Part shown: one piece after another, positions 43,885 through 53,845 of the stretch
How the letters are laid out: every line of letters begins with the position of its first letter
Position numbering within the stretch: position 1 is the stretch's first letter
From: Symbiodinium natans
Lineage: Eukaryota; Sar; Dinophyceae; Suessiales; Symbiodiniaceae
Assembly: GCA_905221605.1 (NCBI GenBank)
Contig: CAJNDS010000601.1
Span: 26,001-90,000, forward strand
Direction of reading: 5' to 3'
Length of the DNA stretch: 64,000 nucleotides
Program-made: the position numbers and the translations under genes
The notes under the pieces: generated by a model
The model's input: only the letters and a program-made list of their open reading frames with translations
The model's database searches: none
What the model was told of the DNA's origin: nothing

Positions 43885-44336
43885 TAGGATTTAGGGTTCG
43901 GTTGCCAGCAGCCGCGGCCGTTGCTCTTCTTGAGCTTCCGACGGCCTTAAGGCTAAACACCTTGAGGACAACTAGCAGAGTCCTCCAACTCTTCCAATCA
44001 CTGGCGCTTGCAATTCTTACACCATCTTTCCAAAGAATGGGCCGGAAAACATCCACTGCAGCAATGAGAAGGATATGTTCTCGAGCCACTCTTCTTTGGT
44101 CATGACTGTGACTTTATTCCCAATATCCCCTGTTTAGCATGGACGGCACTACCACCACTACATACAGCTTTTGCCGCTATTGCGCATTGTTGCCCATTTT
44201 TGTTATTGCCCTCCTATGATTTTTCCTATGATCTATGATTGCAGTATGTTCAGTTGTTCACTAGGAGCCCCGGATCAGTCCCGGATCTCAGGTCCCGGGC
44301 AGAATCCACAAAAGACAGTTTCACTCCTCAACCCTA

Positions 44337-44444
44337 CCTGAAGGATCATGGGTCATTGGAAGTAGGGTAATTATTATGCTGTTGGCTAAAACCTTACTTT
44401 GGGCACTTACAACTTACAATATAACTGCCCCCTGAACCTTCAAG
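44337..44444. mobile_element. Family A TIR element
   Basis: CCTGAAGGATCATGGGTCAT to CTGCCCCCTGAACCTTCAAG. Confidence 0.65.
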
Positions 44445-44995
44445 TATAGGCCCCAAATTTCTCATCACCAGGATCATCATCATCAACATCACTGTCAGTA
44501 CCGGTGTTACTAGTCGTAATGTTAATAGTATCCTGACGGTTATGACGATTGTCATCATTCTTAATCGTCATTTTCACCATTGTGACTATATTGTCATTCA
44601 TCGTGCTATATGATTGCTACGGTTGCTCTAGTTACTGTTATGCGATGAAACCTCGAAGCCCTTAGTGATTGAGGATGCATTCGAAGATTTCCAAAGTCCT
44701 CGAGCTCTTCCGCAGCCAAGTGTACTCCGCCATGCAGCTTGGCGTTGGCAAAGCGCTCGCATCCTCACCCCCGCCCCCCTCTCCCCCCCCCCCCCCCCCC
44801 CGCCACAGCACATACTAGCAATAAGAGCAATACTGGCAACAAGCATACTGTTCGTCATGACGTTTGGAGCTCGAGTGGCATTCAAGTCGTTCTTTCACTT
44901 CATGACCCATGAAGCTTTTCGTGTTCCCATGTGGTCTCCCACTGTTTGGGGGGTTACGCTGCCATAATGAACATACAGGTACACACAGTTGATTC
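44445..44995. other. Non-coding stretch with ATC trinucleotide tract
   Basis: (ATC)n-like text at 44465-44620 and a C-run at 44780-44800. A 100-codon frame at 44665-44967 crosses the C-run and has no recognisable domain. Confidence 0.45.
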
Positions 44996-45090
44996 CTAGG
45001 ACCCGGAGTAGGCCCTTATTTCCTTTTCTTGGGTTTGGGGTTCCCTCATCATCCCCTTAAAAACCAAAAGGGGGTTACTCCTGGGTCTAG
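44996..45090. mobile_element. Family D TIR element
   Basis: CTAGGACCCGGAGTAGGCCC to GGTTACTCCTGGGTCTAG, the cleanest copy of the family that forms intron 3 of the 47055 gene. Confidence 0.8.
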
Positions 45091-45447
45091 CTTCTTTAGT
45101 GTTTAGGGTTTAGGGTTTAGGGTTTAGGGAGTCTGAAGATGTCGGGCGCTTGAGCCACGGCTGCCGCTGAGGTATTCCTCTCAAATAGCTGGCAGCGATC
45201 CCATGGCTTTGACGGAAGACGTGGTGGAGAACGCAACTCGATTGCATGTATCTGAGAACCCTATACCCTAAACCCTAAACCCTAAACCCTAAACCCTATA
45301 AACCCTAAACCCTATAAACCCTAAACCCTAAACCGCATAGTCTCAGCTTCATTTGGGACCTCCAACGCCGTATGTCTGTGCACAGGTCAGACCACGGCTC
45401 AGGACAGGTTTAGGTACATGGAAGGTGCCGAGACAGATGTGCATGCG

Positions 45448-45531
45448 AATGAGGTGCCCTATATAATCTTTAAAGGGGACCTATAGGGCATAGGGTACCT
45501 CATTCCTTCATTCCCTTCTAAGAACCAGCCA
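45448..45531. mobile_element. Family G element, left end truncated
   Basis: ATGAGGTGCCCTATATAATC, CATAGGGTACCTCATTCC and CATTCCCTTCTAAGAACC match the 8058 copy in order. Confidence 0.5.
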
Positions 45532-46357
45532 GACTTGATTATCCGGAAAGTTAGCAACTAGGAGGGTCGTGCTCAGCAGCTGTCCTCATGATCCGGAATG
45601 TGCCAGCCACAGAACAGTTGCAAAAAGGCATCTATGACACTGATAGCACTGCACATGTACCTGCAACAGCTCAGGTTAGTAGCAGGCGCATGCATTTAGC
45701 TTCTGCACCAGATGGGTATGGGCCAGCATGGTTGTCCCAAGCACAGAAAGCACAGCGATCAAACTTGCCGACCACCAGAATTCCAGGGAGTTTGTGTCAG
45801 TTGTGTGCAGACCATGGCTGAAATTGCTTGGGTGTTTTCAGGCACGTTTTGCAGCCATACCCTCCAACCACGTGGACTTGAAAAGACGTCAGATATGATC
45901 AGCTCTGAGAGCAACATGTTAGGCAAAATGCTTTCCATGGGCTATCGGCCAAACGTCGTTTGTAAACAGGTGGTGTTGTCGAATTCAGGGACCCCGCACT
46001 GCGTCCATGGTGTTTCGGGAGTTCAGCAGAGATTGCCGGGATGGGTTTGAATATCTTGTTCGGACGGCTGCTCGGAGGGGAGGGTGCAGTGAACTGTATC
46101 TGCACGAGTACCCTGAGTAGTCTTTGGGGATTACACAAATACGCACACATGCAAAAAAAAAGATTATTTTCGGTCCCAGGTCCTGCGCATCTTCAGTGAG
46201 CCTGTGATCGACTTGATGCAGCCGCACATGCCGCTTTGATGCAGCATGAGCTGTAGCATCCAGAGCCTTGTAAACATAGCCCTAAACCTAAACCCTAAGC
46301 CCTAAAACCCGAAACCCTAAACCCTGAAAAAACTCAGGGTCCCAAACCCAGCGTCCT

Positions 46358-46435
46358 GAGTCCAACTACCAGACAACCCAAGAACTAGGCTGGACCTTCA
46401 AACGCATGGGCAGGATCAAGTACTTCAGTGTCTAG
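46358..46435 (+). CDS. Exon-like segment with stop, function unknown
   Basis: Between CCCTAAA (46285-46325) and TTTAGGG (46435) blocks. Reads ESNYQTTQELGWTFKRMGRI then KYFSV; the TAG belongs to the first TTTAGGG unit. Confidence 0.33.
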   Translation, partial: ESNYQTTQELGWTFKRMGRIKYFSV

Positions 46436-46454
46436 GGTTTAGGGTTAGGGTATA

Positions 46455-46577
46455 CTTGAAGGTTCACGGGTAGCAATAAAGTAGTGCTAGTGCTAGATGG
46501 TGAGTACCCTGAGTGAGGTTATAAACCCCTAAGCCCTAACTCAAAACACCACTTTCTAGCTACCCATGAACCTCCAG
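46455..46577. mobile_element. Family A TIR element
   Basis: CTTGAAGGTTCACGGGTAGC to GCTACCCATGAACCTCCAG; TA flanks. Confidence 0.7.
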
Positions 46578-46645
46578 GTAATCCCCAAACCAAGGCCGGA
46601 TCCTCCATCAGCAGGCTTGAGGAAACCCTCAAGGGCTTCAAGCTG

Positions 46646-46740
46646 TTTAGGGTTAGGGTTTAGGGTTTAGGGTTTAGGGTTTAGGGTTTAGGGTTTAGGG
46701 TTTAGGGTTTAGGGTTTAGGGTTTAGGGTTTAGGGTTTAG
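46646..46740. repeat. Telomere-like TTTAGGG block
   Basis: Thirteen nearly perfect units about 300 bp upstream of the 47055 gene. Confidence 0.95.
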
Positions 46741-46839
46741 AGTAAGAGGGCTTAATAGGGATGAGCGCCGACACGGCGCCTTCAGCCTTTGGCACAAAGA
46801 AACTCTGCCTGGCCCTCAACCGATCTCTCCCGAACACCC

Positions 46840-47047
46840 GAGCCTATATCTGTTTTGGGAGTCATTTTTAAAATTTTTGTTTATATCAAACCCAAGAGGA
46901 TATTAAACAACTTATTGTTTAAGGCTTTTTGTTTATATCAAACCCAAGAGGATATTAAATATTTTTGTTCAAGGTTCTATGGGGAGCATAGGAGCAAGAG
47001 GATATGAAACAACTTATTTTCGTTTAAAGGTTCTAAGGGGAGCAGAG
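46840..47047 (+). mobile_element. Family E introner in the 5' UTR of the 47055 gene
   Basis: GAGC at 46840-46843 and again at 47048-47051. The element between begins CTATATCTGTTTTGGG and ends GGGGAGCAGAG. A GA donor lies in the first duplication and AG ends the element, seven bases before the ATG. Internally a roughly 60-bp unit (TTTGTTTATATCAAACCC...) is repeated two to three times. Confidence 0.65.
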
Positions 47048-47054
47048 GAGCAGC

Positions 47055-49570
47055 ATGCTGAAGTGGCTGGCCTTGTGCTTCCCGGTCGCCCTCGCTGAGC
47101 CGGAGGCCTCGTGCATGCTGCAGGCGAAGAGGCAGAACCTATATCCCTCTTGGGAATTGTTTTTTTCTAATTTGTGTTTATATAAAACCCTAAACCCTAA
47201 ACCCTAAACCCATTTTTGTTTTTTTATGTTTTTTTATGAAGGTTCTAAGGGGAGTCTAGGAACAGCACCTCGGAAGTCCTCACCGATGCCGGCGGCTCCC
47301 TCTTCCCGATCTTCTGCAAGCAGGGGATCGCCGAGCTGGACTTCGAGGACTTCAAGCACGGAGACAAGTTTCCCCCAAACAAGATCAACGGAGTCTTTGT
47401 GGTACTTTACTGTAACTTTAGATCCTTGTACCGTTTTTGGGGTTTAATTGGGTTTCTGATTGAGGCAGCTAAAAGTCTAACTTTATAGCCACCCTCCTGA
47501 GTGCAGCCAAGGAGTGGCCATCACGGCCAAGGGCCCGGAAGACTGCACGGGACCGCTGGTGGTCATCGACCCAAAGAAGTTCAACTTCAATGCCCCGAAG
47601 ATGCTCATCTGGTCGAAGGATGGGACCCCCAAGCAGTGCGACAAGGGCCCCACGCTGGTGACCTTCAAGTTCAAGAAGCTGCAACTCGGAAGAGCCCGGA
47701 GTCGGCCCTATTTTTCCTTTTTTTTAGGCTTGGGGTGCCCTTTAGAATTCCCCTAAAACCAAAAAGGGTGCCCCCTTTGTATTCCTAATTAGGCGACTTC
47801 TGGGTCTAGGGTTGGGGTTCCCCTTAGAATTCCCTTAGAATTCCCTTAAAGCCAAAAAGGGTACCCTTTTTTATTCCTAATTAGGCTACTGCCTTAAAAC
47901 CAAAAAGGGTGGCCCTTTTTGTATTCCGAATTAGGCGACTCCTAATTCTAGGCAAGATGTGGAGCTCGCGGATCTCTGGGACCTGGTGAACGGCGCCAGC
48001 GGCGAGGCCTTCGACAAGAAGGGCAAGTCGTTGGGTAAGAAGGTCTCCCCGAAGGGCAACCAGATGAAGCCCGGTTTAGGGTTTAGGGTTTAGGGTTAGG
48101 GTTTAGGGTTTAGGGTTTAGGGTTTAGGGTTTAGGGTTTAGGGTTAGTAGTGGAGTAGGTAACCTTTTATAACCTTTTTGGGGTAAGATGATCCCCTTAT
48201 AATCCCAAAGGTTATTTCTTTCTAAGTTCCCCCAGGCTACTGGACAACTAAGGAACAACAAGAGGTACACCATGCGGTTCAACATCCGGAAGGTGTCCAG
48301 CCTAGTCTTCACCCTGAATGGCGGAGGGCAGCCGTTTCCTGAGCAGGGGGGCATTCAGAGGATCATCCTCTGTCTGCCTCAGGGCAAGATCCTTGGTGGT
48401 GCTTTACTGTAACTTTAGATCCTTATACCTTTTTTTGGGTTTTAATAGGGTTTCTTATTAAGGCAGCTAAAAGTTTAATTTATAGCTACCCTCCTGAGTG
48501 CAGCCAAGGATCTTTGGTGACCCCCACATCTACACCCTGGACGGCGAGCGCTACGACCTGTATGAGAACGGGACCTACACCGTCTTCCACTACTCCGGCC
48601 AGAAGCCCTGGCTGTCCTCCAAGGACACCAAAGCCATCAAACATAAAGGCTCCGTAGCCCAGTGGTACCCTTTCCCCCCCTTTTTTTAGAGTTCAAGGTT
48701 CCCTGGTAAAGTAACCAGCCAAAAAAGGGTGCCCTTAATATAATATGGTTGGGGTGCTGCACACGACGGCACTTCTGCAGTGTGGAGCACAGGGTTTTCT
48801 CTCAAACGTGGTTTTCCCTGTGCTCTTTAGAACAGTGAAGTCTTGGACATGAGTTGGTGTGCCCTTAATATAATATGGTTCCTGGGCTCCCAGGCAAGGT
48901 GGACTGGCAACTCTTTGCCCACTATGGAGGCCCGCTCTGGACGATGCAGGCGCTCGTGCTCGTGGACCGGTCTATGGGCCGATTCCGACAGGCGCTGGAG
49001 CTCACGGCCGAGGATTGCCAGTGGCGGAGCAAGACCGGCGACGAGGAAGACTTCCGGGCAGTGAAGAAAGGGGGCCATGCTCGCTCCATGTCCTTGCTGG
49101 AAGGCGAGAACTTCGTCACGGGCTTCCAGTACTTCAACCCGAAGAAGATCGGGCTCCGCATGAGCACGCAGAGCGGCCACGAGGACAAGCTGATCCTGAA
49201 CACTGTCTGCAACGCCTTCGGCATCAACATGCGGATCTCGATGAGAAACCCAGACGAGTGGAAGTATGTGAAGGGCCAGATTGAGGTCGGGAACGGAAAG
49301 GGCCAGAAGAAGTATGCACATCCGCACGGCTGGGCTTCCGTAGGTGGAAGCTCTGAGGCCGCATCCTTCCTGCTGCAGCTGCCGTCGGCGCAGGCCAAGT
49401 TCAACTTGCTCTCTGCGTGCGAAGACGATGCCAAAACCAAGGCGAAGAAGATCTGCGTCAAGCACCTGGGAAAGCACGCCGAGGCGGATGTCCTGGAGGA
49501 CTGCATCTTTGATGTCTGCAGGGGTGGTGAAGATTTTGCTGCTGCGGCAGCAGAGCTGCTAGCCGCCTGA
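47055..49570 (+). CDS. Secreted protein with von Willebrand factor D-like motif, seven exons
   Basis: Start MLKWLALCFPVALAEP is a signal peptide. Exons: 47055-47134, 47260-47390, 47512-47680, 47952 to about 48068, about 48253-48387, 48509 to about 48648, about 48894 to 49570 (TGA). They join in frame to about 482 aa. GDPHIYTLDGERYDLYENG (about residues 214-232) matches the N-terminal signature of VWD domains, as in extracellular adhesive or matrix proteins. It is followed by VDWQLFAHYGGPLWTMQALV and a long tail with five or more Cys (CEDDAKTKAKKICVKHLG, EDCIFDVCRGG), another VWD-like trait. Introns 1, 2, 3 and 5 are TIR elements with target duplications; introns 4 and 6 have boundaries uncertain by a few codons. 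Intron 4 contains a TTTAGGG block. The exact function is unknown; secretion and the VWD motif are well supported. Confidence 0.75.
47135..47259 (+). mobile_element. Intron 1: family E introner, GA-AG
   Basis: GAAC at 47135-47138 repeats at 47260-47263. The element starts CTATATCCCTCTTGGGAA and ends GGGGAGTCTAG. It includes three CCCTAAA units. Splicing joins CA to G AAC in phase 2, giving AKRQNSTSEV. Confidence 0.75.
47391..47511 (+). mobile_element. Intron 2: family F introner, GA-AG
   Basis: GAGT at 47391-47394 repeats at 47512-47515. The element starts CTTTGTGGTACTTTACTG and ends GTGCAGCCAAG; length 121 bp. Removal joins AAC G to GA GTG, giving PNKINGVAITAKG. Confidence 0.85.
47681..47951 (+). 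mobile_element. Intron 3: family D introner, GC-AG
   Basis: GCAA at 47681-47684 repeats at 47952-47955. The element starts CTCGGAAGAGCCCGGAGTCG and ends CGACTCCTAATTCTAG. The AACCAAAAAGGGTGCCC...ATTCCTAATTAGGC core is repeated three times in tandem. Removal joins CT to G CAA, giving KKLQDVELADL. Confidence 0.8.
48069..48252 (+). other. Intron 4 with TTTAGGG block (boundaries tentative)
   Basis: Exon 4 coding ends around AACCAGATGAAGCCCG; ten TTTAGGG units follow at once (48074-48145), then AT-rich DNA and acceptor candidates CCCCCAG (48235) and CTAAG (48252). Only phases 0 and 2 are compatible with exon 5. The telomere-like array lies wholly inside a gene. Confidence 0.6.
48388..48508 (+). 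mobile_element. Intron 5: family F introner, GA-AG
   Basis: GATC at 48388-48391 repeats at 48509-48512. The element starts CTTGGTGGTGCTTTACTG and ends GTGCAGCCAAG; 121 bp, the same length as intron 2 and differing from it at about a dozen positions. Removal joins AA to G ATC, restoring PQGKIFGDPHIYT across the VWD motif. Confidence 0.88.
48649..48893 (+). mobile_element. Intron 6: composite family I-like element
   Basis: Begins GCTCCGTAGCCCAGTGG, ends CTGGGCTCCCAG. CCCTTAATATAATATGG occurs twice inside (about 48731 and 48864), so it is duplicated or nested. GC-AG (48649-48893) and GT-AG (48654-48898) splicing both keep the frame. Confidence 0.6.
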
Positions 49571-50600
49571 GGCATAGCTGTCTGCTCCGTCGGCGATCAT
49601 TTAATAATTCGGTGAGCCTCCATATTTTAAATCTTCCGCTGCCGTGAAGTCGTGTGACGAATCCATGGCACAAAGCAGGAAGGCAGATAGAGTGCGCCGC
49701 TAGTGGCTAGGCGGTTTGCAGCGCGCTCGGAATTAGTTTGGAATTTGTACCCAGCCAGGCACGCTCCCGATCCGGCACAGAAGAAGCATTCCGTAGGAAT
49801 GAAGCTTGCTGTCACCGTGGCTGATGGCCGCATGGGAAACTGAAATGCCTGTCGGCTCCCTGATGGTGAAAGGATGTTTCTGCCACAGAATCATGTTTGA
49901 CGTGGTGCAGTAGCCGGCTCATAGTAGCAGCATTATAATTAGTGTTTTTTTGAAAGTGCCACCTACTGTGTAGTAAATTCTAAGTCACTAAGTACGCTGT
50001 GCTAGAGACTGATATCGATACCACACGAATTCTAGTGTAATACTGATGTGCATACTGCTACAAAAATACGGGCACGCGAAATAGTAGCAAGAGCCATGGG
50101 GATAGCAATAGCAAAAGCAGAGCATCAGCAATAGTCGTTGTTGTAGTACTTGTTGCAGTAGTCGTGATCGTCGTAGTCGTCGTCGTAGTAGTGCTGGTAG
50201 TACGTGGGGGAATGGGACTGGGAAGAGGAAGAGGAATTGAACCAGTAACCGAAATGAAAGCATTCACAAGGTTCTTCAAGAGTTCAACGGCGCAGCTGAG
50301 TTTAATCCAACAATCTTACAGCCATTTAGCTACAAGATTGTTGATCGAGAGTTCGTCGTGTCCCTTGAACCACCCTAGGCCCGAAAGCCTAAAGCCCAAA
50401 CCCAAAACCCACAACTGACGTAAGTGTCCTTTCGTTGCAGTTTTCTGTCCGAGTGGGATGTTTGGGAAGAGTCCCTTATGTCCCCCGTCCAAATCTATAA
50501 TGTAAGTAGTTGCGGGTGAAGTCCTACCCTCCACTTGCTCGGTAGGCAACAACGCAACGCCAGAGCGGAGAATCCGACAGTTTATGGGGGTTTAGCTTAG
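49571..50600. other. 3' flank of the 47055 gene, no gene seen
   Basis: Non-repetitive sequence likely including the 3' UTR, then a GTC/GTA trinucleotide tract at 50105-50210. Open frames here are short or low-complexity. Confidence 0.5.
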
Positions 50601-50615
50601 CCCCCCCCCCCCCCC

Positions 50616-50693
50616 CCTAAACCCTAAACCCTAAACCCTAAACCCTAAACCCTAAACCCTAAACCCTAAACCCTAAACCCTAAACCCTAAACC
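50616..50693. repeat. Telomere-like CCCTAAA block after a C-run
   Basis: Eleven perfect units following a 17-base C-run. A TTTAGGG block begins at 50759. Confidence 0.95.
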
Positions 50694-51664
50694 CCCCGCC
50701 TTCTCCAGCCGAGGCGATCTCCGGCTGTCATGCCCCTCGGCGAGGAAGTTTTCGGCAGGGTTTAGGGTTTAGTGTTTAGGGTTTAGGGATGAGAGAGACC
50801 TCGTTCAAAAAAGGGTTTCGGGTTTAGGGTTTCCCATTAGGCAGCTTTGGGAAATAGTTTCAAAAGATCAGGGAGCATGGAGCCTGGCTTTTTGGCGGAA
50901 GTTACCAGATCACCTGTATTCATTGCGTGGCGGTTGCTGTGTTGATATATTCAGATGTTCGTGCTGCCCTCAGCCTTACAGCGTCAGTGCGTCAGTTGTG
51001 TTGCAACAGTAGCCAGTAGACGATCACCATTTCTGAGGCCCTAAACCCTTCTTGGCGGTCCATGGGTAGCTATATAATTTTAGTTTGTTTCCCTACTTTT
51101 CGCCCTCCGTAGCCATGAGTTGCAAGGAAGACATTACTAGTCGAATCCCACAGGCGCAGAGTCCAGACAGATGTGCATCGTTCATCAATCGGGTTGCGGC
51201 TTAGTTCGTTGGGTCCCAACACCTACGGCGTGCTACACTCAACGATCCTAAGCTTGAGGCCGTCACCCTCGGCCCCCTCCCCACCCCCCCAAGTTAGCAG
51301 CTTGAGATTGAAACCTGCAAATTCAGACCTAGTCTCCTCAGTTTCAACCCTATAAACGAAGTCCAAGATGTCCCTTAAGCATTTGCGCCGGCTCCCCAAC
51401 CGCATACATTGCCAATCGAAAGCCTTCAACTTTAACAAGATGAAACACAAAAATAAACCCGAACCTTGCCTGCCTTGTGCGAGAGTGAGCGACTCATTCC
51501 TCAAAGCTAAACCCTGAGCGCTAAACCCTAAATCCTAAACCCCAAACCCTAAACCCTAAACCCCAAGGCGTTTGGGTGGCTTCTTTGAGTTAAAAGGGTT
51601 TTTCGGGGCTTTAGGGAGCCCAGGTGCGTGGATCTCATGATGTGCCCCGGCGGTCAAAGCGGTT

Positions 51665-51778
51665 TCAGGGTGTAGGGTCTAGGGTCTAGGGTTTAGGGTT
51701 TAGGGTTTAGGGTCTAAGGTTTAGGGTTTAGGATTTTAGGGTTTAGGGTTTAGGCGGTTTAGGGTTTAGGGTTTAGGA
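51665..51778. repeat. Telomere-like TTTAGGG block, degenerate
   Basis: About fifteen TTTAGGG-like units; the facing CCCTAAA block is at 51515-51570. Confidence 0.9.
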
Positions 51779-51979
51779 AGGCTTTCTGGTTTAGGGAGAG
51801 AGAAGAAGGTTGAGGATGAACGTTTTCGCGTTCGTGGAATTTCTCGGGGTTTAAATGTCTAAGGCGTGTTGCGGGAAGTGTTTCTTTTCCGACGATGCAC
51901 GGGTTGGAGCTTGCGACCGAGCTCTGCGTTCATCTGCTAGGTCTAGAACAGCCTTCAACTTCCGGATGTTGGGATCCAC

Positions 51980-52080
51980 TTGGGATGTCCCCACTCATAC
52001 TAGCAGTCTTAATAGGGAGTAATAGTGCCCCCGATTAGACTCCCTATTCAGGGCTGTTAGTATAAGTGGGAACGTCCCAA
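51980..52080. mobile_element. Family B TIR element with target duplication
   Basis: TTGGGATGTCCCCAC to GTGGGAACGTCCCAA. Flanks GGATCCAC (51972-51979) and AGATCCAC (52081-52088) match at 7 of 8. Confidence 0.88.
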
Positions 52081-52112
52081 AGATCCACACTGGATTCAGG
52101 GCCTCCGCCTAG

Positions 52113-52185
52113 GTATGGCTCGCAGGACATCTTCGCACTGGCATTGGAGCTGCTCTTTGCGCACTGCGTCTTGGTGACCTTTTAA
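52113..52185 (+). CDS. Exon-like segment with stop, function unknown
   Basis: Follows CCGCCTAG. Reads YGSQDIFALALELLFAHCVL then VTF to TAA. Confidence 0.3.
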
Positions 52186-53407
52186 GGGATGAAGGCTCGT
52201 ACCCCTAAGGAGCCCCCGAAGCCTAAAATGGATCTTAAGCTAGGGTTCCTGTTGGGGACCCCTTTAATCTGGGGACCCCGCTAGAGGGACCCTTTTGCAG
52301 CAAGGTAGTTACAAGGGAACCTTCGTATCGAGCAAACCCAAACCTACGCCCTCAATCAACAAGCACCCAAGCGAGGGTTTTCAAGCTTGGCAGGCGTGCC
52401 AGTTTTGTTTACTTCTAAGCTTGCGATTTTAAGATCGGCATCTTGTCCACATGTTGGAAAGCATCGAGCTGAAACTATCGGATTGGTAGTGCGAGCGGTG
52501 GTGCAGACGGCGTTACCGGCACAGCTGGGGGCGTTAGGTCTCGGATGTTCGCACTGCAAGCTTGACGTGTAAAACCTCCTAAGCCCGAAGCCCCAAAACC
52601 CCAACCCAAGCGAACTGCAAAATCAAAAGCCAAACCCAAATTCCACAGCCGGCCGTTTCGTTGAACTAAGTCCTGACAGGGAAGTGCGGGTTCGAGTCGT
52701 GCTGGTTTCATCCGGCAAGATTTTCTTGAGACCCTAAACCCTTCAACGCCATGCTATAGAAGCCCCCTCAAACCCTGGGCCCCCAAACCCTGTAGACCTT
52801 AAAGCCTAACCCACCCCAAACCGGGCGGCTTAACAGCACAAGGCTGCCAAGGATCTGAGCTCCTCAACCTCCTGGAGAAGGCAGACGGGGGATATTCAAG
52901 CCCCTAAGCCTTACACAACTCCAGAAAGTTGGAAGGATGATTCGAGCTGGGATTCCCTTTGGTGTAACTTTTGGAGTATGGGGATAAGGATGTTCCAACT
53001 TGGAGGGTTTTGTTGTGAACCCTAAACCGTAAACTAAACCCAAACCGAGTCAGGGCCCACATGCAGGACCCACATGCCTCCGATTTTTGCTTCAGCGTTG
53101 AGGGCTTCGGTTTTACGTCGAGTAGCCTAGACGCCCTTGCGAAAGGGGTTTGCGGGGTAGGGGTTAGGGTGCGCTAGTATTTGGCACACAGCCCCTTCTT
53201 GGGTTGAGGGGTCTAAACGGGATCCTTGCAAGGTTCAAAGCAACGACCCCGAGTGCCACGTTTCCTCCCAGTCCACTTCTAAACCCCATGCCCCCCCCCA
53301 CCCCCCCTCTTCCGTCCTAGGTCACTCGGGAGCCAAAGTGACCGTAAGTCAAATTGATTTTAACCTCAGATAAACCCTCTAAACCCTATTTGAGAACCGG
53401 GCTTCAG

Positions 53408-53481
53408 GTGGAGTTGCTCACCACTGCCCAAGACAAGCTCTTCTCCTCCCTGAAGCACGACGTCTTCTCCCTGGGGCGCCT
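53408..53481 (+). CDS. Exon-like segment, function unknown
   Basis: Follows GGGCTTCAG. Reads VELLTTAQDKLFSSLKHDVF then SLGRL; GCGCCT-GTCACC could be a donor. Confidence 0.3.
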
Positions 53482-53817
53482 GTCACCCACCTCAACTCGA
53501 ACGTGTTGGGGGCAGTTAACAAGGGGGACTACCTCACTTTTGGGGGTTTAGGGTTGAGGGTTAACCTCATAGAGCTAAGATAAGAACCCCGCGTAGGGCC
53601 CGCACAACTCAACTTGCAGGTGGGGCGCTCCGCATAAGTAAGGTTCCACGCACACGTACCTAAGGTCATTTGAACCTTATGCCCAAGTACTCATGAACCG
53701 GAAAGAAGGTATCACAGAACAGCTGCCCTATAAAAATAAAAACATGAACTAGGCCTATAAGACCCCCAAAAATGTTTTCAGTAGGGTCCAAAGCAGGGCT
53801 TATAGGGTTCAAGGGCG

Positions 53818-53845
53818 TAGGGTTTAGGGCCCTAAACCCTAAACC
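53818..53845. repeat. Head-to-head telomere-like junction
   Basis: TAGGGTTTAGGG meets CCCTAAACCCTAAACC without spacer, the arrangement expected of a fused pair of chromosome ends. A similar junction with two extra bases is at 19284-19328. Confidence 0.8.

Noticed and set aside
48827-49575. 216-217 codon reverse-strand ORFs opposite the last exon of the VWD-like gene
   Set aside because: Shadow frames caused by strong third-position GC in the real + strand exon.
51106-51130. TCCGTAGCCAT matching the 5' half of the dinoflagellate spliced leader
   Set aside because: The rest does not match, and the site aligns with a decayed right end of a family A element (CTACCCATGAACCTCCAAG).
52676-52712. 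tRNA-like GCGGGTTCGAGTC near 52685
   Set aside because: No D-arm, anticodon arm or acceptor stem could be assembled around the T-loop-like motif.
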